Part shown: positions 1 through 12,536 of the stretch, one piece after another
Position numbering within the stretch: position 1 is the first letter of the stretch
Layout of the letters: the number at the start of each line of letters is the position of its first letter
NCBI GenBank assembly: GCA_037974665.1
Contig: CM075780.1
Location: 56,461,594-56,525,593 of the forward strand
Direction of reading: 5' to 3'
DNA: 64,000 nucleotides
DNA from: Ehretia macrophylla
Taxonomy: Eukaryota > Streptophyta > Magnoliopsida > Boraginales > Ehretiaceae
The notes under the pieces: model-generated
What the model was told of the DNA's origin: nothing
What the model saw: the letters and a program-made list of their open reading frames with translations, nothing else
The model's database searches: none
Program-made: the position numbers and the translations under genes

Positions 1-1429
1 AACCATGTTTCTATACCCTCAATGAGGTGCAATATGACTATGTCTTTCACAATATGTGCATGATATTTTAAAACCTCTTGATGTTGAAGCTTCATTTGAA
101 GAGGTAGATGCTTTAACAAAATAACTTTTGAAGAATTTTTGCTTTCAATTCCACTTTTATCAAATACCATTTTTTGGGAACCAAGCATTTTATCCAAAGT
201 TTCTTTTCCTTTTGTAAATTTTGCTAAACTTTCATTTAAACTTTGGACTTCTTTTTCAAGTTTTTCAATTTTTGCTTGAAATTCTTCTTTCTTATTATAG
301 TATTGAAGAGCCTTTTTATGTGCACAATCACGTTCCTCTTCATGTCTTATATTTTCAATCTTCAAATCATCATTTTTTTTGAAGTTCTTTGATTTTTGAA
401 AGAATAATTGAAAAGTTGTCATGCATTTTTGAAAATTCATTTTATAGATTTCCAAATGAACATTCATCCTTCTGTAATGATGTGGACCTAGAAGAAGAAC
501 TAGAACAAGAACTAAAACAAAAGCATGCCTCATCATCATCTTTTGCCATGAGGCATACAATGTTGGCTACTTCTTTTTCCTTTTCACTTTCTTCATCGGT
601 TGAGATGTCGTCTTCAATGCAATTTGCCTTCATAGCTTTTCTTTCTTTGGACTTGATTAACTTTGGGCAATTTGATTTTATGTCCTGCTTTGTTGTAATT
701 GAAGCACCTTGATTCTTCCTTTGGTTTGTCTTTGCTTTTCCACCTTGGATTGTTGTTTGATGAAGTTCATCTTCTCATCTTTTTGAATTTCAAGAATTTA
801 TTGAAGTTCTTTGCAAGTAAGGCTATTTCATCATCATCATATTCATTTTCATCTTCATCACTTGAATGCATTTTTGCTGCAAGTAGTGCAAGTGTTTTCT
901 TGTTGTTTTTCTTTTCTTCTTCTCGATCTTTCTTCTTCAACTCATGAATCATGAGGGATCCTATGAGCTCACTAATGGTAAGAGTTGTGAGGTTTCTTGC
1001 TTCCTTAATTGCTGTCACCTTTGCTTCTTATGGTTTGGTAAAACTTCGAAGCAACTTTCCCAGTATTTCTTCATTAGAATTCTCTTTCCCAAGCGATTTA
1101 AGGGCATTCACAATATTGGTAAATCTAGAAAATATTTGTTCAATACTCTAATCTTATGACATTTTAAACATTTCATATTTGTGAACAAGCATGTTAATCC
1201 GAGTTTTTTTAACTTGATTGGTTCTTTCATATGTGACTTCTAATTGATCCCAAATTTCATTAGTACTCTTGTACTCGAAAATCTTGTTGAATTCATTTGC
1301 GTCTAAAGCAAGATATAACATGTTCATAACTTTATAGTTTCTTTCAACAATCTTAAAGTCATTATCATCATAGTCTTCTTCTGGTTTAGGAATGGTAGTA
1401 GTTTTTTTTTCTTCCGTCTTAGTTATCAT
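1..1429 (-). pseudogene. SIRE/Maximus-type Ty1/copia gag, degenerate, runs off the window
   Basis: Read on the minus strand from about 1429 this is a copia Gag of the SIRE/Maximus type. It has an N-terminal gag-polypeptide (UBN2-like) domain with motifs such as NEIWDQLEVTYE, then a Ser/Asp/Glu-rich acidic stretch around 867-780, a zinc-knuckle region near 710-660, a second acidic stretch around 633-442 and a coiled-coil C-terminal part near 250-180 containing ETLDKMLGSQK. The knuckle is broken: its second Cys is Tyr and the frame shifts before the last Cys. In-frame stops occur near 1150 and 1030. The pol part would lie left of the window. The PBS and LTR just to the right fix the orientation. 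The lineage call rests on remembered family motifs. Confidence 0.8.
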
Positions 1430-1630
1430 TGGAGTGATTGGTCCATCGGTTATTACTTTTCAAACTCTAATGTCGTTAAGAAGAATGTAAATCCTTTTTC
1501 TAGTTTTCCAAAAAGAATAGTTAGTTCCACAAAACAACGGTGGTCGGGTGGAAGATCGACCCTCAACTATGGAGACATTGATGCATTTGCTATTTTAATT
1601 CTCTATTAGTTGGTAGACTATATGTAGAGT

Positions 1631-1647
1631 CCTAGTTCTTGATACCA
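1631..1647 (-). other. Primer-binding site (initiator tRNA-Met) of the SIRE-like element
   Basis: On the minus strand this reads TGGTATCAAGAACTAGG, close to the canonical plant PBS TGGTATCAGAGCCAGG that pairs with the 3' end of initiator tRNA-Met. It lies between gag and the LTR, two bases from the LTR edge, and so marks the LTR as the 5' LTR. Confidence 0.75.
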
Positions 1648-1649
1648 CT

Positions 1650-2483
1650 CGTTAAAGCAAATATACTTAAGAGGGGGGTGAATTAAGTATTTAGCTAATG
1701 CTACCAATTAAAAATCTTAATATAAGCAATTTATATTCAAGCAAACAAATTATCAAACACATAGAGTACACAAAAATGAAAGCAAGGAAATAAAAGGGAT
1801 AGAAGATGAACACAACGATTTAGGTTGTTTCTTTAATCTAATCCACCACTTAAGATCACATCCCTTTAGGATTTCTACTAGCTCCACTAGTAGTACTCCT
1901 TCACAAGTCTGTGAAGCACAAACCATTAATACAAGATCTCTTGACTCCACAAGAGTAGTACAAGCCTCTTTACTTCTTTGAGTCTACAAAGAAAATTTCA
2001 AACATTCCTTATACAATGATCTCGCAAAGCTATAGAAGTGTTTATCTCAGAACAAGGATGTAATAAATGATGAGTACAATAAATTCCCTTTAAGAGTGGA
2101 TAGATACAATTTAATGCTCTTGAATGCTCAATTGATTTGCAAGTTAAAGCTCAATAAATGTTCAAGCAAATGTATTTTGAAGATATAAAAGCTATAGAAT
2201 AATTTCTTGTAGTTAGAAAAGGTGTTTTGAGCATTTGAGGTGTTAAAAAATATATAGAAAAAGATACAAACGGATAGTAACGACTATATTTTTCAAACTG
2301 ACAGTCCTACCGATAGTGATATGCGGACGTGTTAACTCGACTAGGTATCAAGTCTAGATTCACGATTAAGAGCACAGCTTGACCATTCGATTGTGTTAAC
2401 ACGATCGCGTATCAAGCCTGGACAACTTTTCACCCTACTGTCTTGTGGGGCGATCATGATAGCCGGTCTTGATATCAAGACTA
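1650..2483 (-). repeat. 5' LTR of the SIRE-like copia element
   Basis: The LTR edge next to the PBS reads CGTTAAAGC, where TG would be expected, so the terminal dinucleotide seems mutated. It is followed by the tract TTAAGAGGGGGGTGAATTAAG, typical of SIRE/Opie/Maximus LTR edges. The distal end is not clear: sequence I cannot assign elsewhere runs up to the start of the copia-1 LTR at 2484, so the LTR may be cut there. No open frame longer than about 65 codons is present. Confidence 0.6.
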
Positions 2484-2620
2484 TGTTGGGAATATGCCTT
2501 TTAATCCAATCATTCGGTGCAGGATGATAGGGATATTTGTGTAATGAAACAATATTTGTTATGAAGTTTTAATCAAATAAAAGTACCATATCGCCTTTTT
2601 TCCTTTTCTATTATACATTC

Positions 2621-5600
2621 TATGACGCCCGAGAACATTGCCATGATTCATTAACTGTTTCATCTACTGTTTGTGCATTTTCACTATCCATTTACTTGTT
2701 TTTCTTAGTTACTATTCATTACGTTTTCCAACTATCTATTTTCTTCAAATTAGCATTTTTATTAAATCACATTAATTATGTTAGGAATGAGAAAAATGTG
2801 CATTTGAGCATTTAGTGTTGAGAGCATTCGTTTAGAAAATGTTTTATTGAACTAGTGAATAGTGTTACGTAGTTAAACTTTATGTTTTAGTTAACTAACG
2901 TATTAACGCGCATTGAGACTCGTTTTTAAGCTAATTAGACTCATTTTTATAGACTTAACACTCACTCAACTCAATACCAGTTAACATATATACTCACACA
3001 CATATTATGCTCAAAAAAAAAAAAGCTGAAAACACTGTAGCAAATCCGAAAATAGCATAGGAGGAGAAATAGAGATTTTTGCTCAACAAATCCTCATTCC
3101 AAGTCAAGCCAAGCTAGGTGCAAGTGGTTTAGGGTGTTTACTAGCCTCTTAGAAGCTCCTACGCACAATAGGTGAGTGATTTCATACCCATTTTTGTATT
3201 TCAAAAATGTGACAACTTTCCTGAATTTCTTGTTTTGCTCTTAAATGCTAATGCAATACTCAAATATGCTTATGTATGTTATATATAAGTAGTAGAGACC
3301 TAATTTATGCTATTGTTTCGTAGTTTAATCAGTTGAAATTGTTCGTTGAATATTTGGCATGAATAGGACAGAAATGTTAGGGTTTTGTGAAATTGAACTT
3401 TATAGTTTGAATCAATGATCCTAATATGTGATTTAGATGTTAACGAAAGTAGTGTAAAGGCCCCATAACATTTAATTGCTTATAACCTAGCAAAAGAATG
3501 AAATAGCCGATTTTTAGAAAGGGGTTTCGGGGTTATCGCGAATCCGGATAAAATTGGCCTTCATTTTTGGTGTTCCTAGGCTAAGTAGACCCTAACTAAG
3601 CTTTGCTAGCTTCCATTTGAGTCCCGGTTGAGGTACGTGTAGTACAAAGTCAAAAGAGGAAATTTGGGGCTTTCAGGATAGATGCAAGTAATTGCGTGAC
3701 TTTGAGGTCCTAAGTGGTGTCATTAAGTGTCATTAGGAAGGTAGTATAGCTTGGTTGCGTACCTTGAACTTCGTATTACGTTTGGAAGCTAATTAGTCTT
3801 GAATTGCAAAGGGGATGTTTTGACCAAGTGTGGAATTTGCTCGGTTTGAGTGTTGGCATTGTCTTGGGAGGTCATGGAAGCACTTTTGGTATGGTTATGG
3901 CATTAGTTGGTTGATTGGTTAACTTAGTTGTAGTATAAATCAACTAAGGAGACGAATGGAGTTTTGTGATTGTTATAGTTTAAATGGGTTTTCTTTGCAT
4001 TTAAATGGATTATAATATGGATAGGTTTGTGTGGTGAAAACGGATTTCTATTATCATAGCTCGTTGGGATGTGATAGCTTGAGAAAGTTAGAGAAAATAA
4101 TAGTATTCTATTGAGTTTTTGTGACTTTTGCTCAATTGATGGTTTTAGTGTTTCTATTAAGTGCCATTAATACTAGATGGCTTAAATGTTTGCTTAAACC
4201 CATTAAAAGATGGCTAGAAGTTGGTTAGAATGACTAGAACATAAAGAGGGACATTTAGGGCAATTGATTTGTTATAGTGTTTTAGGTGTTTGTAGAACTT
4301 CCTTGTGGTTGGTTAGTGACCGTTGAATGTTTGGAATACTCGTAGTGTCCTCATGTTGCTTAGAAGACATATTTTTAGTTGGGTTTACGAAAGGGGCTTT
4401 CGAAATAAAGTTGGGTTATTTGCTAAGTTTTGATTGGACTTGATGGGTTAGGTGGTTATGGGTAATTATCTAAGATATGACGTTATTCAGAGAATGTTTC
4501 ATGAACTAAATTGCATAATTGTTTTTTTTGAATTGAAGATTCTAAGTGAATTCTTGTTTAAAATAATTGTATTGCCATAGTTCTAACTGTTTTTCTTGAG
4601 TTTTATATTGAGTTAATTGTAAAGAGAATAAGTATGGATTAATGACTTTATAAATTGATAGTACTATTATGGAATTAAATATGATTATCTATGCTTAAAA
4701 TGCTCTTTAAAATGATTGTAGAACATGCTTATATCACGATTTTATTGTTGTTAGTTATATTGTTGGTATATTAGATTACTTGAATGATTACTTGGTTGTA
4801 TGTTAATTAAGTAAACTATGAGTTAGCTAACCTAGTTGGATAATTAATTAATGTTGTAGTTAAAGAGTAGTTGAAACAATGTTTAACTTTATGTTCAAGG
4901 TGATTGAGAGTGATTTGAAGCCAATCTTGCATTGTGGAGCTTGACAGAGGTGAGGGAGACTTCATCCTTATTTGCATAATAATTTATTTACTTGTACTTA
5001 GATTATGTGCACTTATTGTCTATATATTGTGTGTGAGAGCAACCTACTTTGTTGTCCCTCAATCATGTATTTATTGATGTATTCTAATGTTATCATTTTG
5101 AGTGCATTGCATCGTGGTTGCGCAACCATTTGGGCATGGTAGTGTCGTGGAAACCAGGCGGCATTGGGCTTGCCGGTATACCTCGGCTACCATGGTTACC
5201 CAGTCCCTCTCTCGCTTGGGATGCCGCCTAGGGAAAGTTGGGTCGTAGGATTTCGGGGTACATCCGGAGTACACCCATTTTGGAGTTATAAGGGGATGCC
5301 GGCTTATCGATAACAGTGTCATTATTACATCGGGATTTTAGTTCGTGACTCGTGGTTCGTGATTGAAGAACAAGTGAATCGTATCATTTTTAATGTGTGG
5401 TAACTTGTTGTTTCAATTGTTCTTTGTTTGTAAAATGCTTTATTTGTACTAACTGCTGCATTGCACGTCCCCGGTAGACCTTATCCCTCACTGGGCAATT
5501 GTAATTGCTCATACCTTGCTAAACATGTTTCAGGTGGTGCAGTTGGAGGAGTTGACCTGATTGATGTGTGCTGTTACTTGAGATTTGACTGATTGCATGC

Positions 5601-6125
5601 TAAACTGTGGAAGACGTTAATCATTCTACTTTCTATTCTATTTTGGAGCCTAAGGGCTTATTTATATATATTTGAGTAGTTGCAAGTTTGAAAGCTAAGT
5701 GGATGTAGTAAGTGTTATGGAATTGTGGCATATAATAACTTTTGCTTCTGCTTCTAGCGACGTTGCATGCTTGGATGTGAATGAACGGGTGTATGGTTGG
5801 CTTTAATTTCTAAGAATGTTCAATGCTATCATGGAGTGACATGGTAAACGGTTTTGTAAAGAAGTTAAGTTATGAATGCATGCTTGTGTGTATCTAAACT
5901 GTTTGTATGTCTTAAGGCTCGGATGGCCTTAAAGCTAAGATCTTTAGTTATAAATGAATATCTTGTTATGTTGTGGCTTTATTGTGTATTTACAGGTTTT
6001 CAGAATGTCCACGGTACAGGGGAGACTCTGTCCGTTTTTCCTAAATTTTATGATCGGGTTTGGTATTGGGTTGAAATAGCATGGTTATTAGAGCCTCTTG
6101 TCTCGTGAGGGATCGGGGCATTACA
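2621..6125 (+). mobile_element. Solo LTR A, Tekay/Del-like Ty3/gypsy, 3.5 kb
   Basis: A 3,505-bp block bounded by direct repeats CATTC at 2616-2620 and 6126-6130, the 5-bp target duplication of an LTR retrotransposon. It begins TATGACGCCCGAG (first G mutated to A) and ends GATCGGGGCATTACA. That end is the reverse complement of the start of LTR D at 57908 (TGTAATGCCCCGATC). No PBS, PPT or pol remnant is inside, so it is a solo LTR left by recombination. Its sense strand is the plus strand. It holds the shared hairpin at 5492-5511 and an AG|GTG site after it at 5533. Confidence 0.85.
5492..5511 (+). promoter_or_regulatory. Conserved LTR hairpin in solo LTR A
   Basis: TGGGCAAT and ATTGCTCA flank the loop TGTA. 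All eight pairs form in sense RNA if one G-U is allowed. The stem is preceded by CCCTCAC and followed 20 nt on by GTTTCAG|GTG. The same module recurs in the other chromovirus-like LTRs of the window. Confidence 0.55.
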
Positions 6126-7783
6126 CATTCATATATCGCCTAGCTACATATTATGTATAACTGATAAAGCCCTTGGATATGTCGATATAGGGTCGAACCA
6201 TAAGAGCTTATGGTTGATGAGAATCGATACCTAAAATATACCTAAAACCTGTCTTAGGTTGTAGGATTCATCAAGATTAGGCATTGATGAATTCAACAAG
6301 ACTGACATGTAATTATCTCCATCAAGGTTAATCTCATCGACCAAGTGGCATGAGATGTTAAGGCTAATGCATGGGTGCGTATAGAGATATATATACCAGA
6401 CACGATCTGTCGAGAACACTCAATGGGGGCTTCATCTGCCTAAGTCAATGAGGAGGTTCTGAGGTGATAGTTGTGTAAAGTACTCATTTGACTCGAAGGC
6501 ATCATAGTAGCTTGCAAGCAACTCACTGTACTTTGGCCCTGGACAAAAAAAGAGAAAGATAAGACCTGCTTGAATAGGGATTCGTGTACAGTCAAATACT
6601 TGCGAAGCTAGTGAGTGTTACTACGAGGATCCACTACTCTGGATGAAAGAGAGTGTGCCCTATGTCGTCTCATAAAGATGTTGACAAAAAAATCCATGCC
6701 CATGGTGGTATGATTAGATCATACAGGGAAAGTCAATAGAACATAAGAATGAGCCTATTAGGGTTTGACTGACATGACATTAACTATACCCTAAGGCAAA
6801 CTTGGGGTATCTAATGTAGGAAATGGACTATACGTTAACTAGTCGCCAAAATATTCTAGAATAAGAAAGCTTGGATTAAGCATTCGAGCCATCTGGTTGT
6901 CGGGAGGTGTTGCTAGACGCCAATCTCGATTAGTATCAACTAGAAGGAGTTCTAGTAGAGATGGGTTAATTGGTACTTATCCCAGCTACTACCGGCTTAT
7001 CACTCAAACCTACATGATCGCACACAAGCTGAAAGGTTAGAACTATGAGAGATAGATTGGAGAAATCATGCTAGCACGAGGAACTTCTCGTATTCTATCT
7101 AGAAGCGATTATATAATGGATTGCATATGGTTAAAATGGGTTTAGGAAAACCATTCGAGTATGCGAGTAAGAGGGAATGTCTGATAGTCAAACATTTGAC
7201 TTAGAGTCAAGGGCATTTTGGAAAATTGACTTTTGTATAAGTTGAATTGATAATTAATTGAGTGGGCTAATGTCTAATTAACTTATAGTTGATTAAAAGA
7301 GGGTTATAAGATAAATTTAGAAAACTCCATAAGGTTTGGGGTCAAGGTGCAAATATTGAGAAGTTATAGCTTCATATAAATATATCTTAAAGTGAAACCC
7401 AAAAAAATGAAAACAGAACAAAAATTTCAGCTCATCTCTCTCTCTATCTCTCTCAATTTTGGCCGCCACTCCCTCTCTCTCCTTGGGATTCATGCTGCTA
7501 TATTGGTGCTCGTGCAAGAGCTCGCTTTGCCTCGTGCTAGCCTCGACGTGGTATGTATGAGATAATAGAGGGTTGTTGCGTTGTGGTCTTTAATCCAAAC
7601 AATCAAATTCGAAGTCTTCATTAAAAGGTAACGGATTTTCAGATTCAACTTGCCTTGGTTTTCATGTTTTCGTTCATATATGCATGCTTGGTTGATCTTG
7701 ATTATTGGTTCTCTTGGTTTTTATAGCTTTCTTCTTCATGTTTCTGTTGCACTATAAGTATTTTTTATGCAAGAAAACCTTCA

Positions 7784-8832
7784 ATTGGTATTAGAGCCAC
7801 CCAAACATGGATTGAAAACATGAATTTATTTTCTGCGCACTGAGATTATATTGGTTACTTGCATATTAAAACTCATTGTTTGTGCCTAATTTTTGAGTAT
7901 GTTATTCTATACTCACAGTAGAACAAATTAGGCTTATACCTACTTCGTATATTCGTGATTTTGTATGTGAAAAATTGTATGAACAGTTCGTGTTTTGTAG
8001 ACGCAACTTTCTGGACAGACTGCGCAGTGTCTGTTCTAAGAGACATAACTCAATAAAAAAAAATCCAAATCTAGTTCTATTTGATTTTAACATCATTTGT
8101 ACTTAAGCGGATATCTATATGTAAAATTTTGTAATTTTTGGAATTGTGTAGATATGTTAAACAAGTCAATTACAGTCAAGTTAGTACATAGGTCTGTTAT
8201 GGCAGATTCTGGAAAAATTTATTTTTGGCACTTGTGAGGGTTGTTTAGCTACTCTAACATGGTGGCACAACTTTCTATGAGCCTATGATGATTTTTCCAG
8301 TGTTAAGGTCAATAGGTTGGTCAAACCCTAGTCCTAGTTGCCATATTTGGTAGTGGATTTGGTCTTAGTACAATTTTGGAAAGTCAAAATCAAGGAGTTG
8401 ATTTTGTAACCCAATTTTGCTAAAGATTCAGATCCTAATCAAATTAATTAATTAGTAGGTCAATTAATTCATGTTTTGTGTGAGTTGACCAAGGTTGACC
8501 AATATTTGACTTGACAATTTAATTTGCTTACTTAGTCAAAATTAATAGGATTGAGAATCTAGAGTTAATTTTGATAGTGGGTCATGAATTAAAATTACAT
8601 GACTGACTAATTCAGTTTTGGTAAAGCCTAATTGGGCCTAAAAACCCATGGGGTTAATATTATATGGGTTTTCTTGGAAAAAATTAAATTAAGCCTTGGA
8701 ACTCTAGTTGGACCATGAAGTGGGCTTAGGATAAGTATTGAGCCTTGCACAACAAGTCATCCTAGGGATGTAGGTTGAGCCCAATTAATTCCTTAGATCG
8801 TTATGAAGGATAAGACAATGAGCAAGTATATC
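7784..8832 (+). other. Copia-1 PBS and untranslated leader, non-coding
   Basis: The PBS TGGTATTAGAGCC lies at 7786-7798, two bases after the LTR, and matches initiator tRNA-Met with one change (C to T). The following kilobase has no open frame of note and no recognisable Gag. It is AT-rich and ends at TATATC (8827-8832), which is the target duplication of the next insertion. The rest of copia-1 is probably lost; 13910 to about 14180 could be its continuation. Confidence 0.6.
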
Positions 8833-9026
8833 TGATAAGGATACAAAATGTCATATTTTTATCCCTTAATGTTTAATCTTTTATACCTATTTGATGCCTA
8901 AATGTACTTATTATTCTTATATTTTGATTTAGGATGCAAATGGAGGCGTTAGGAGCAAAACGAAATTAAATCGTACAATTCTGGACAGTTTCAATATTGC
9001 TTCATTTTCTGGGTATAACTCTCTCA
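8833..9026 (+). repeat. Truncated 5' LTR of the internally deleted Athila-group element
   Basis: It aligns by eye with the first part of the 3' LTR at 12537, from TGATAAGGATACAAAATGTC to CATAACTCTCTCATC-like sequence. The match stops abruptly near 9026, where gag coding sequence begins. Confidence 0.75.
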
Positions 9027-10150
9027 TCCGAGCTATTCTTTGAAGGATTCGGCTAAGGATTGACTCTATTATCAACCTTCTGGGAGTGTTACAACATGGG
9101 ACGAGATGTAGAAGTTGTTTTTGGAGAAATATTTCTCAGCTTCAAGGGAAGCCGATATTCGAAAATAAATTTGTGGTGTAAGGCAGCATAGCGGGGAGTC
9201 CCTGCATGAATATTGGGAATGTTTCAAGAGATTATGTGCAAGTTGCCCCTATCATCAGATTAGTGAGCAACTACTTATCCAGTATTTCTATGAGGGTCTT
9301 CTACCCATTGATAGGAGCATGATTGATGCCGCGAGTGGAGGAGCTTTGGTGGATAAAACTCCAGAGGCAGCGAAAAATTTGATTGCAAATATAGCGGTCA
9401 ATTCTCAACAATTTAGCACTAGGCTTAACCCTCCACCTAAGCATGCTAATAAGGTAAATATTTCTTCCTTTGAAGAATAGATTGCGAGTCTAACTTATCT
9501 TGTTCGTCAAATGGCTATAGTTAATCTACAAATGGTGAAAGCTTGTGGAATTTTTTCGGTAGTAGGGCATCCAACCGATATGTGCCCAACTCTCCAAGAA
9601 GAACCCGTTGAGCAAGTGAATGTAGCGGGTAGTTTTCTTGCACAACTGTAAAGGAAGTATGATCCCTTTTCGAGCACGTCTAATCCGGCATAGAGAGATC
9701 ACCCCAATCTTAGCTATAGGAATCCACAAGCAAATTAGCCCACGTCTCATAATCGCCCAAGTTTTCAATAATATAAGCAGCCATATCAACAATCGAGCCA
9801 AACTTCTAATTCATGTATGTCTTTTGAAGATATTATTAAGACTCTTACCACTAATACTTTGCAATTTCAACAAGAGACAAAGGCTAGTATCCAAAGTTTG
9901 GACAAGCAGGTGGGCCAGATAGCAACTGCAATTAGTCGACTAAAGGCACATAGTTCGGGGAAATTACCCTCTCAAACAGTAGTAAATCCAAGAGAAAATG
10001 TAAGTGCAATCTTTTTGAGAAGTGGTAAAGAGCTTGATATTTTAGAGAAGGCGGCCCTGCATCATCGAAGCAAGAAAAGGAGAAGAATGTCATTGTAGAC
10101 AGTGACGTTCCCAATAACGATGAGGTACCTAAGTGTAAGTTTTCACCTCT
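9027..10150 (+). pseudogene. Athila-type gag, N-terminally truncated
   Basis: In frame with several stops one reads a Retrotrans_gag-like domain (motifs TTWDEM, LFLEKYFSASREADIRK, HEYWECFKRLCASCPYH) at about 9095-9250, then YFYEGLLP and MIDAASGGALVDK near 9280-9360. A poorly kept central part follows. The C-terminal part at 9817-10098 contains LDKQVGQIATAISRL and SAIFLRSGKELD, a conserved block of Athila Gag. Stops at about 9110, 9170, 9480 and 9650 make it non-functional. The first residues visible (KDSAKD) already lie inside the Gag domain, so the N-terminus is lost. Confidence 0.8.
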
Positions 10151-10239
10151 TTCTAATTATAAACCAATATCCCTTTTTCCCCAAACTTTAGCAGAATCTT
10201 GAAAATATGAGCTAAATAGCGATTGATATGAAACTTTTT

Positions 10240-11077
10240 GTAGATGTGACGTAAATATTCCACTTTTAAATGCTATTAAACAAGTACCCCGTTATGCTAA
10301 ATTCTTAAAAGAACTGTGTACAATTAAAAGGAAACAAAAACTTAAAGGATGTGGAAAGGTAAGAGTAGAGGAGAATGTTTCTGCAGTTATTCAAAGAAAA
10401 CTCCCTGCAAAGTGCCAGGATCCAGGTATGTTTACTATCCCTTGTATGATAGGTAACACTAGATTTGAGAAGGCCATGCTAGATTTAGGAGCTTCCATTA
10501 ATGTCATGCCGTATTCTATATATGCTTCTTTGAAACTTGGACCTTTGAATAAAACTGGTGTCGTGATTCAATTGGCTGATAGATCTAATGCCTATCCTAA
10601 GGGGATAGTTGAGGATGTTCTTGTATAAGTTAATAATTTGATTTTTCCTGCTGATTTCTATGTGCTTGATATGGAAGGTGGTGATCAAACTACTCCTATT
10701 TTGTTAGGAAGACTATTCTTAAAAACATCCAAGACTAAGATAGATATTCATAGTGGCATACTTACCATGGAATTTGATGGTGAAATTATTCAGTTTAATA
10801 CTCATGATGTCATGCAATATCCTGGTAATGATAATCATGTTTATTCTATTGATGTGGTTGATTCTTTAGCATAGGAAGTAAAAGAATTTAATGAAAAAGG
10901 TGGATTGGAAGTTGCCATCAGTAAGCATCTTGAGGAAGAGAATGAGGGGTTAGCCTTGAATACTGATTCGCAGGATACTATTGTAGCATTGAATATTTTT
11001 TCACAGGAACTTATTCCAGATTTGAAGCCTTTCGAAGAAGAGAAGGTGGATAAATTGGACCTTGATAATCTTGATTA
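10240..11077 (+). pseudogene. Athila-type aspartic protease region
   Basis: Residues like PLLNAIKQVPRYAKFLKELC precede the protease (10260-10320). The protease core at 10428-10628 has MLDLGASINVMPYSIY, where the DLGAS box stands for the catalytic D-T-G of other retropepsins, as is normal in Athila. ADRSNAYPKGIVEDVLV follows. A stop at 10626 splits it from the second half (10638-10874) with PADFYVLDMEGG and ILLGRLFLKTSKTKIDI. An acidic tail ends at TAA 11075. No RT follows, where a full element would carry about 3 kb more pol. Confidence 0.8.
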
Positions 11078-11127
11078 ATGAAGGAAGTATTGAGTCGAGC
11101 CAACAACAATAAAAAAAGGTGCTGCTT

Positions 11128-11139
11128 AGGAGGCAACCC
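11128..11139 (+). promoter_or_regulatory. Post-pol box AGGAGGCAACCC
   Basis: It lies about 50 nt after the last stop. The preceding GTCGAGCCAACAAC and TAAA blocks plus this box match, in order, the sequence about 70 nt downstream of the integrase stop of the other Athila-like element (minus strand, 43429-43418). The role is unknown. Confidence 0.5.
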
Positions 11140-12536
11140 AAGGGAAGTTTGTCTTACTGGCTAACGTTAAATGGATCCAGATATTTTAATATTATTTTTT
11201 TAGGGTATTAGTTAGTTCGACATTTTTATTGTTTCACAGAGTCAGCTTTAGTGTCTCCTAGAGTTTGGAGCCTTTGTATAGGGATGTAAATAGGGTCGGT
11301 CGAAAAAAATATATAAAAATGAAAAAAACTAAAACGAAGTAATTTATTATTTTTGTCAGTTCCTGTTGTTTTGCTTTCTTTTATTTTTCTTGAGCTCCAC
11401 TAAATAGTTGCAGATTTCAAGCAAAACTTTTCTTCTCCCTAACAAGTTTTTCAGGTATGTCCTCCTACAAACTCTATTTTTCTTATCTAACTCGTTCTCA
11501 TGTTAATCTCTATTCTTCCATGGATTTGTTTCTCTAGAACTTGCCTTGACTCTCTTCGAGGTCACATTGACGCATGCATGCATGAACATGATTAAGGCTT
11601 TTTTTTTTTTTAGCTACATAAGCCAAATAGCCTACATTGTAATTCATTTTTCCCTTTGTTAAACCCCTTTGAGCTTTATTGACCTTGTTTATTGTGAACC
11701 CACGTAACAAGCTTTAAACCCTAAAAGCAATGCCTTTTACCCAAGCTTTAGGACTAGTGGAACATTGATCATCGTTATGATATGTATGGGTGTATAAGAA
11801 ATAAGTGTGGGGGTGTCTGGATTAGTGTATGGATATGACTGATGAAATGGAACATGTTTTTATTTTTGATTTGTGAGTTCCATTGTTGGTGTAATTTTGG
11901 CAAGAACAATAATAAAAAGAGAGAAAAGACAAAGAAGAAAGAAAGTGATGGAGAAATTTTCTTTTAAATTGTCCATGTTCATAATTCTTCCTAAAAATTC
12001 TAAGAAAATGTTCTATTTATACATGATATATACAAAGGTGGAAGCTATTGAATGGAGTAGTTAGTTTTTATATGTCTTGTATATTCGAGCTTGAGTTGAT
12101 TCATTTTTGCTCCGTTAGTTTCGATGGCTTTTGAGCTACATTCCCAAATATTTCCCACCTTGGTCCTAAACCCCGTTACAACCCTTGAAAAGTCCTTATG
12201 ATTCATGTTATGCATGTGATCTTAATGGTAGAGAATGAGAAGATATGCAAGCTTATGGTAGATCATTTTTATTGGAATGAATATGAGCAAAACACATATC
12301 CTTCAAACACATGAGAGTCGAGTGTTTATTTCCGTGAGGGTCTACGTACTTAGTTTATTCCATCTTTGAGTGGAAATGCTTACTAAGTACTTAAAAGTTG
12401 GTTAAGAATGTTTGTTCATGATATGTTATGAGTTTTGAAGAGCTTGGTTGTTCTTTGTTGATGGTGTTGCAACTTTGGTATTATTAGGAATTTGAGTTTT
12501 GTCCGAGGACGAGCAATGGTTAAATATGGGTGAATT
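11140..12536 (+). other. Non-coding 3' region with polypurine tract, Athila-group element
   Basis: There is no convincing env-like ORF; the longest frame is 63 codons at 11873-12064. The end carries GTCCGAGGACGAGCAATGG and then a decayed PPT, TAAATATGGGTGAATT (12521-12536), directly before the LTR. This matches the usual Athila arrangement of an AGTGTGGGGG-type PPT followed by TGATAA. Confidence 0.65.

Larger units (their letters stand above)
2484..7783 (+). repeat. 5' LTR of copia-1, interrupted by solo LTR A
   Basis: It starts TGTTGGGAATATGCC, a start shared by several plant copia LTRs, and ends ACCTTCA directly before an initiator-Met PBS. Removing the nested solo LTR (2621-6125) and its duplicated CATTC leaves about 1.8 kb. 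Near the 3' end lies a CT-rich stretch (7432-7485) like the transcribed leader of such LTRs. No partner 3' LTR is visible. The copia-2 LTRs at 28621 and 32028 have a similar first few bases and overall design but clearly differ in sequence. Confidence 0.75.
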
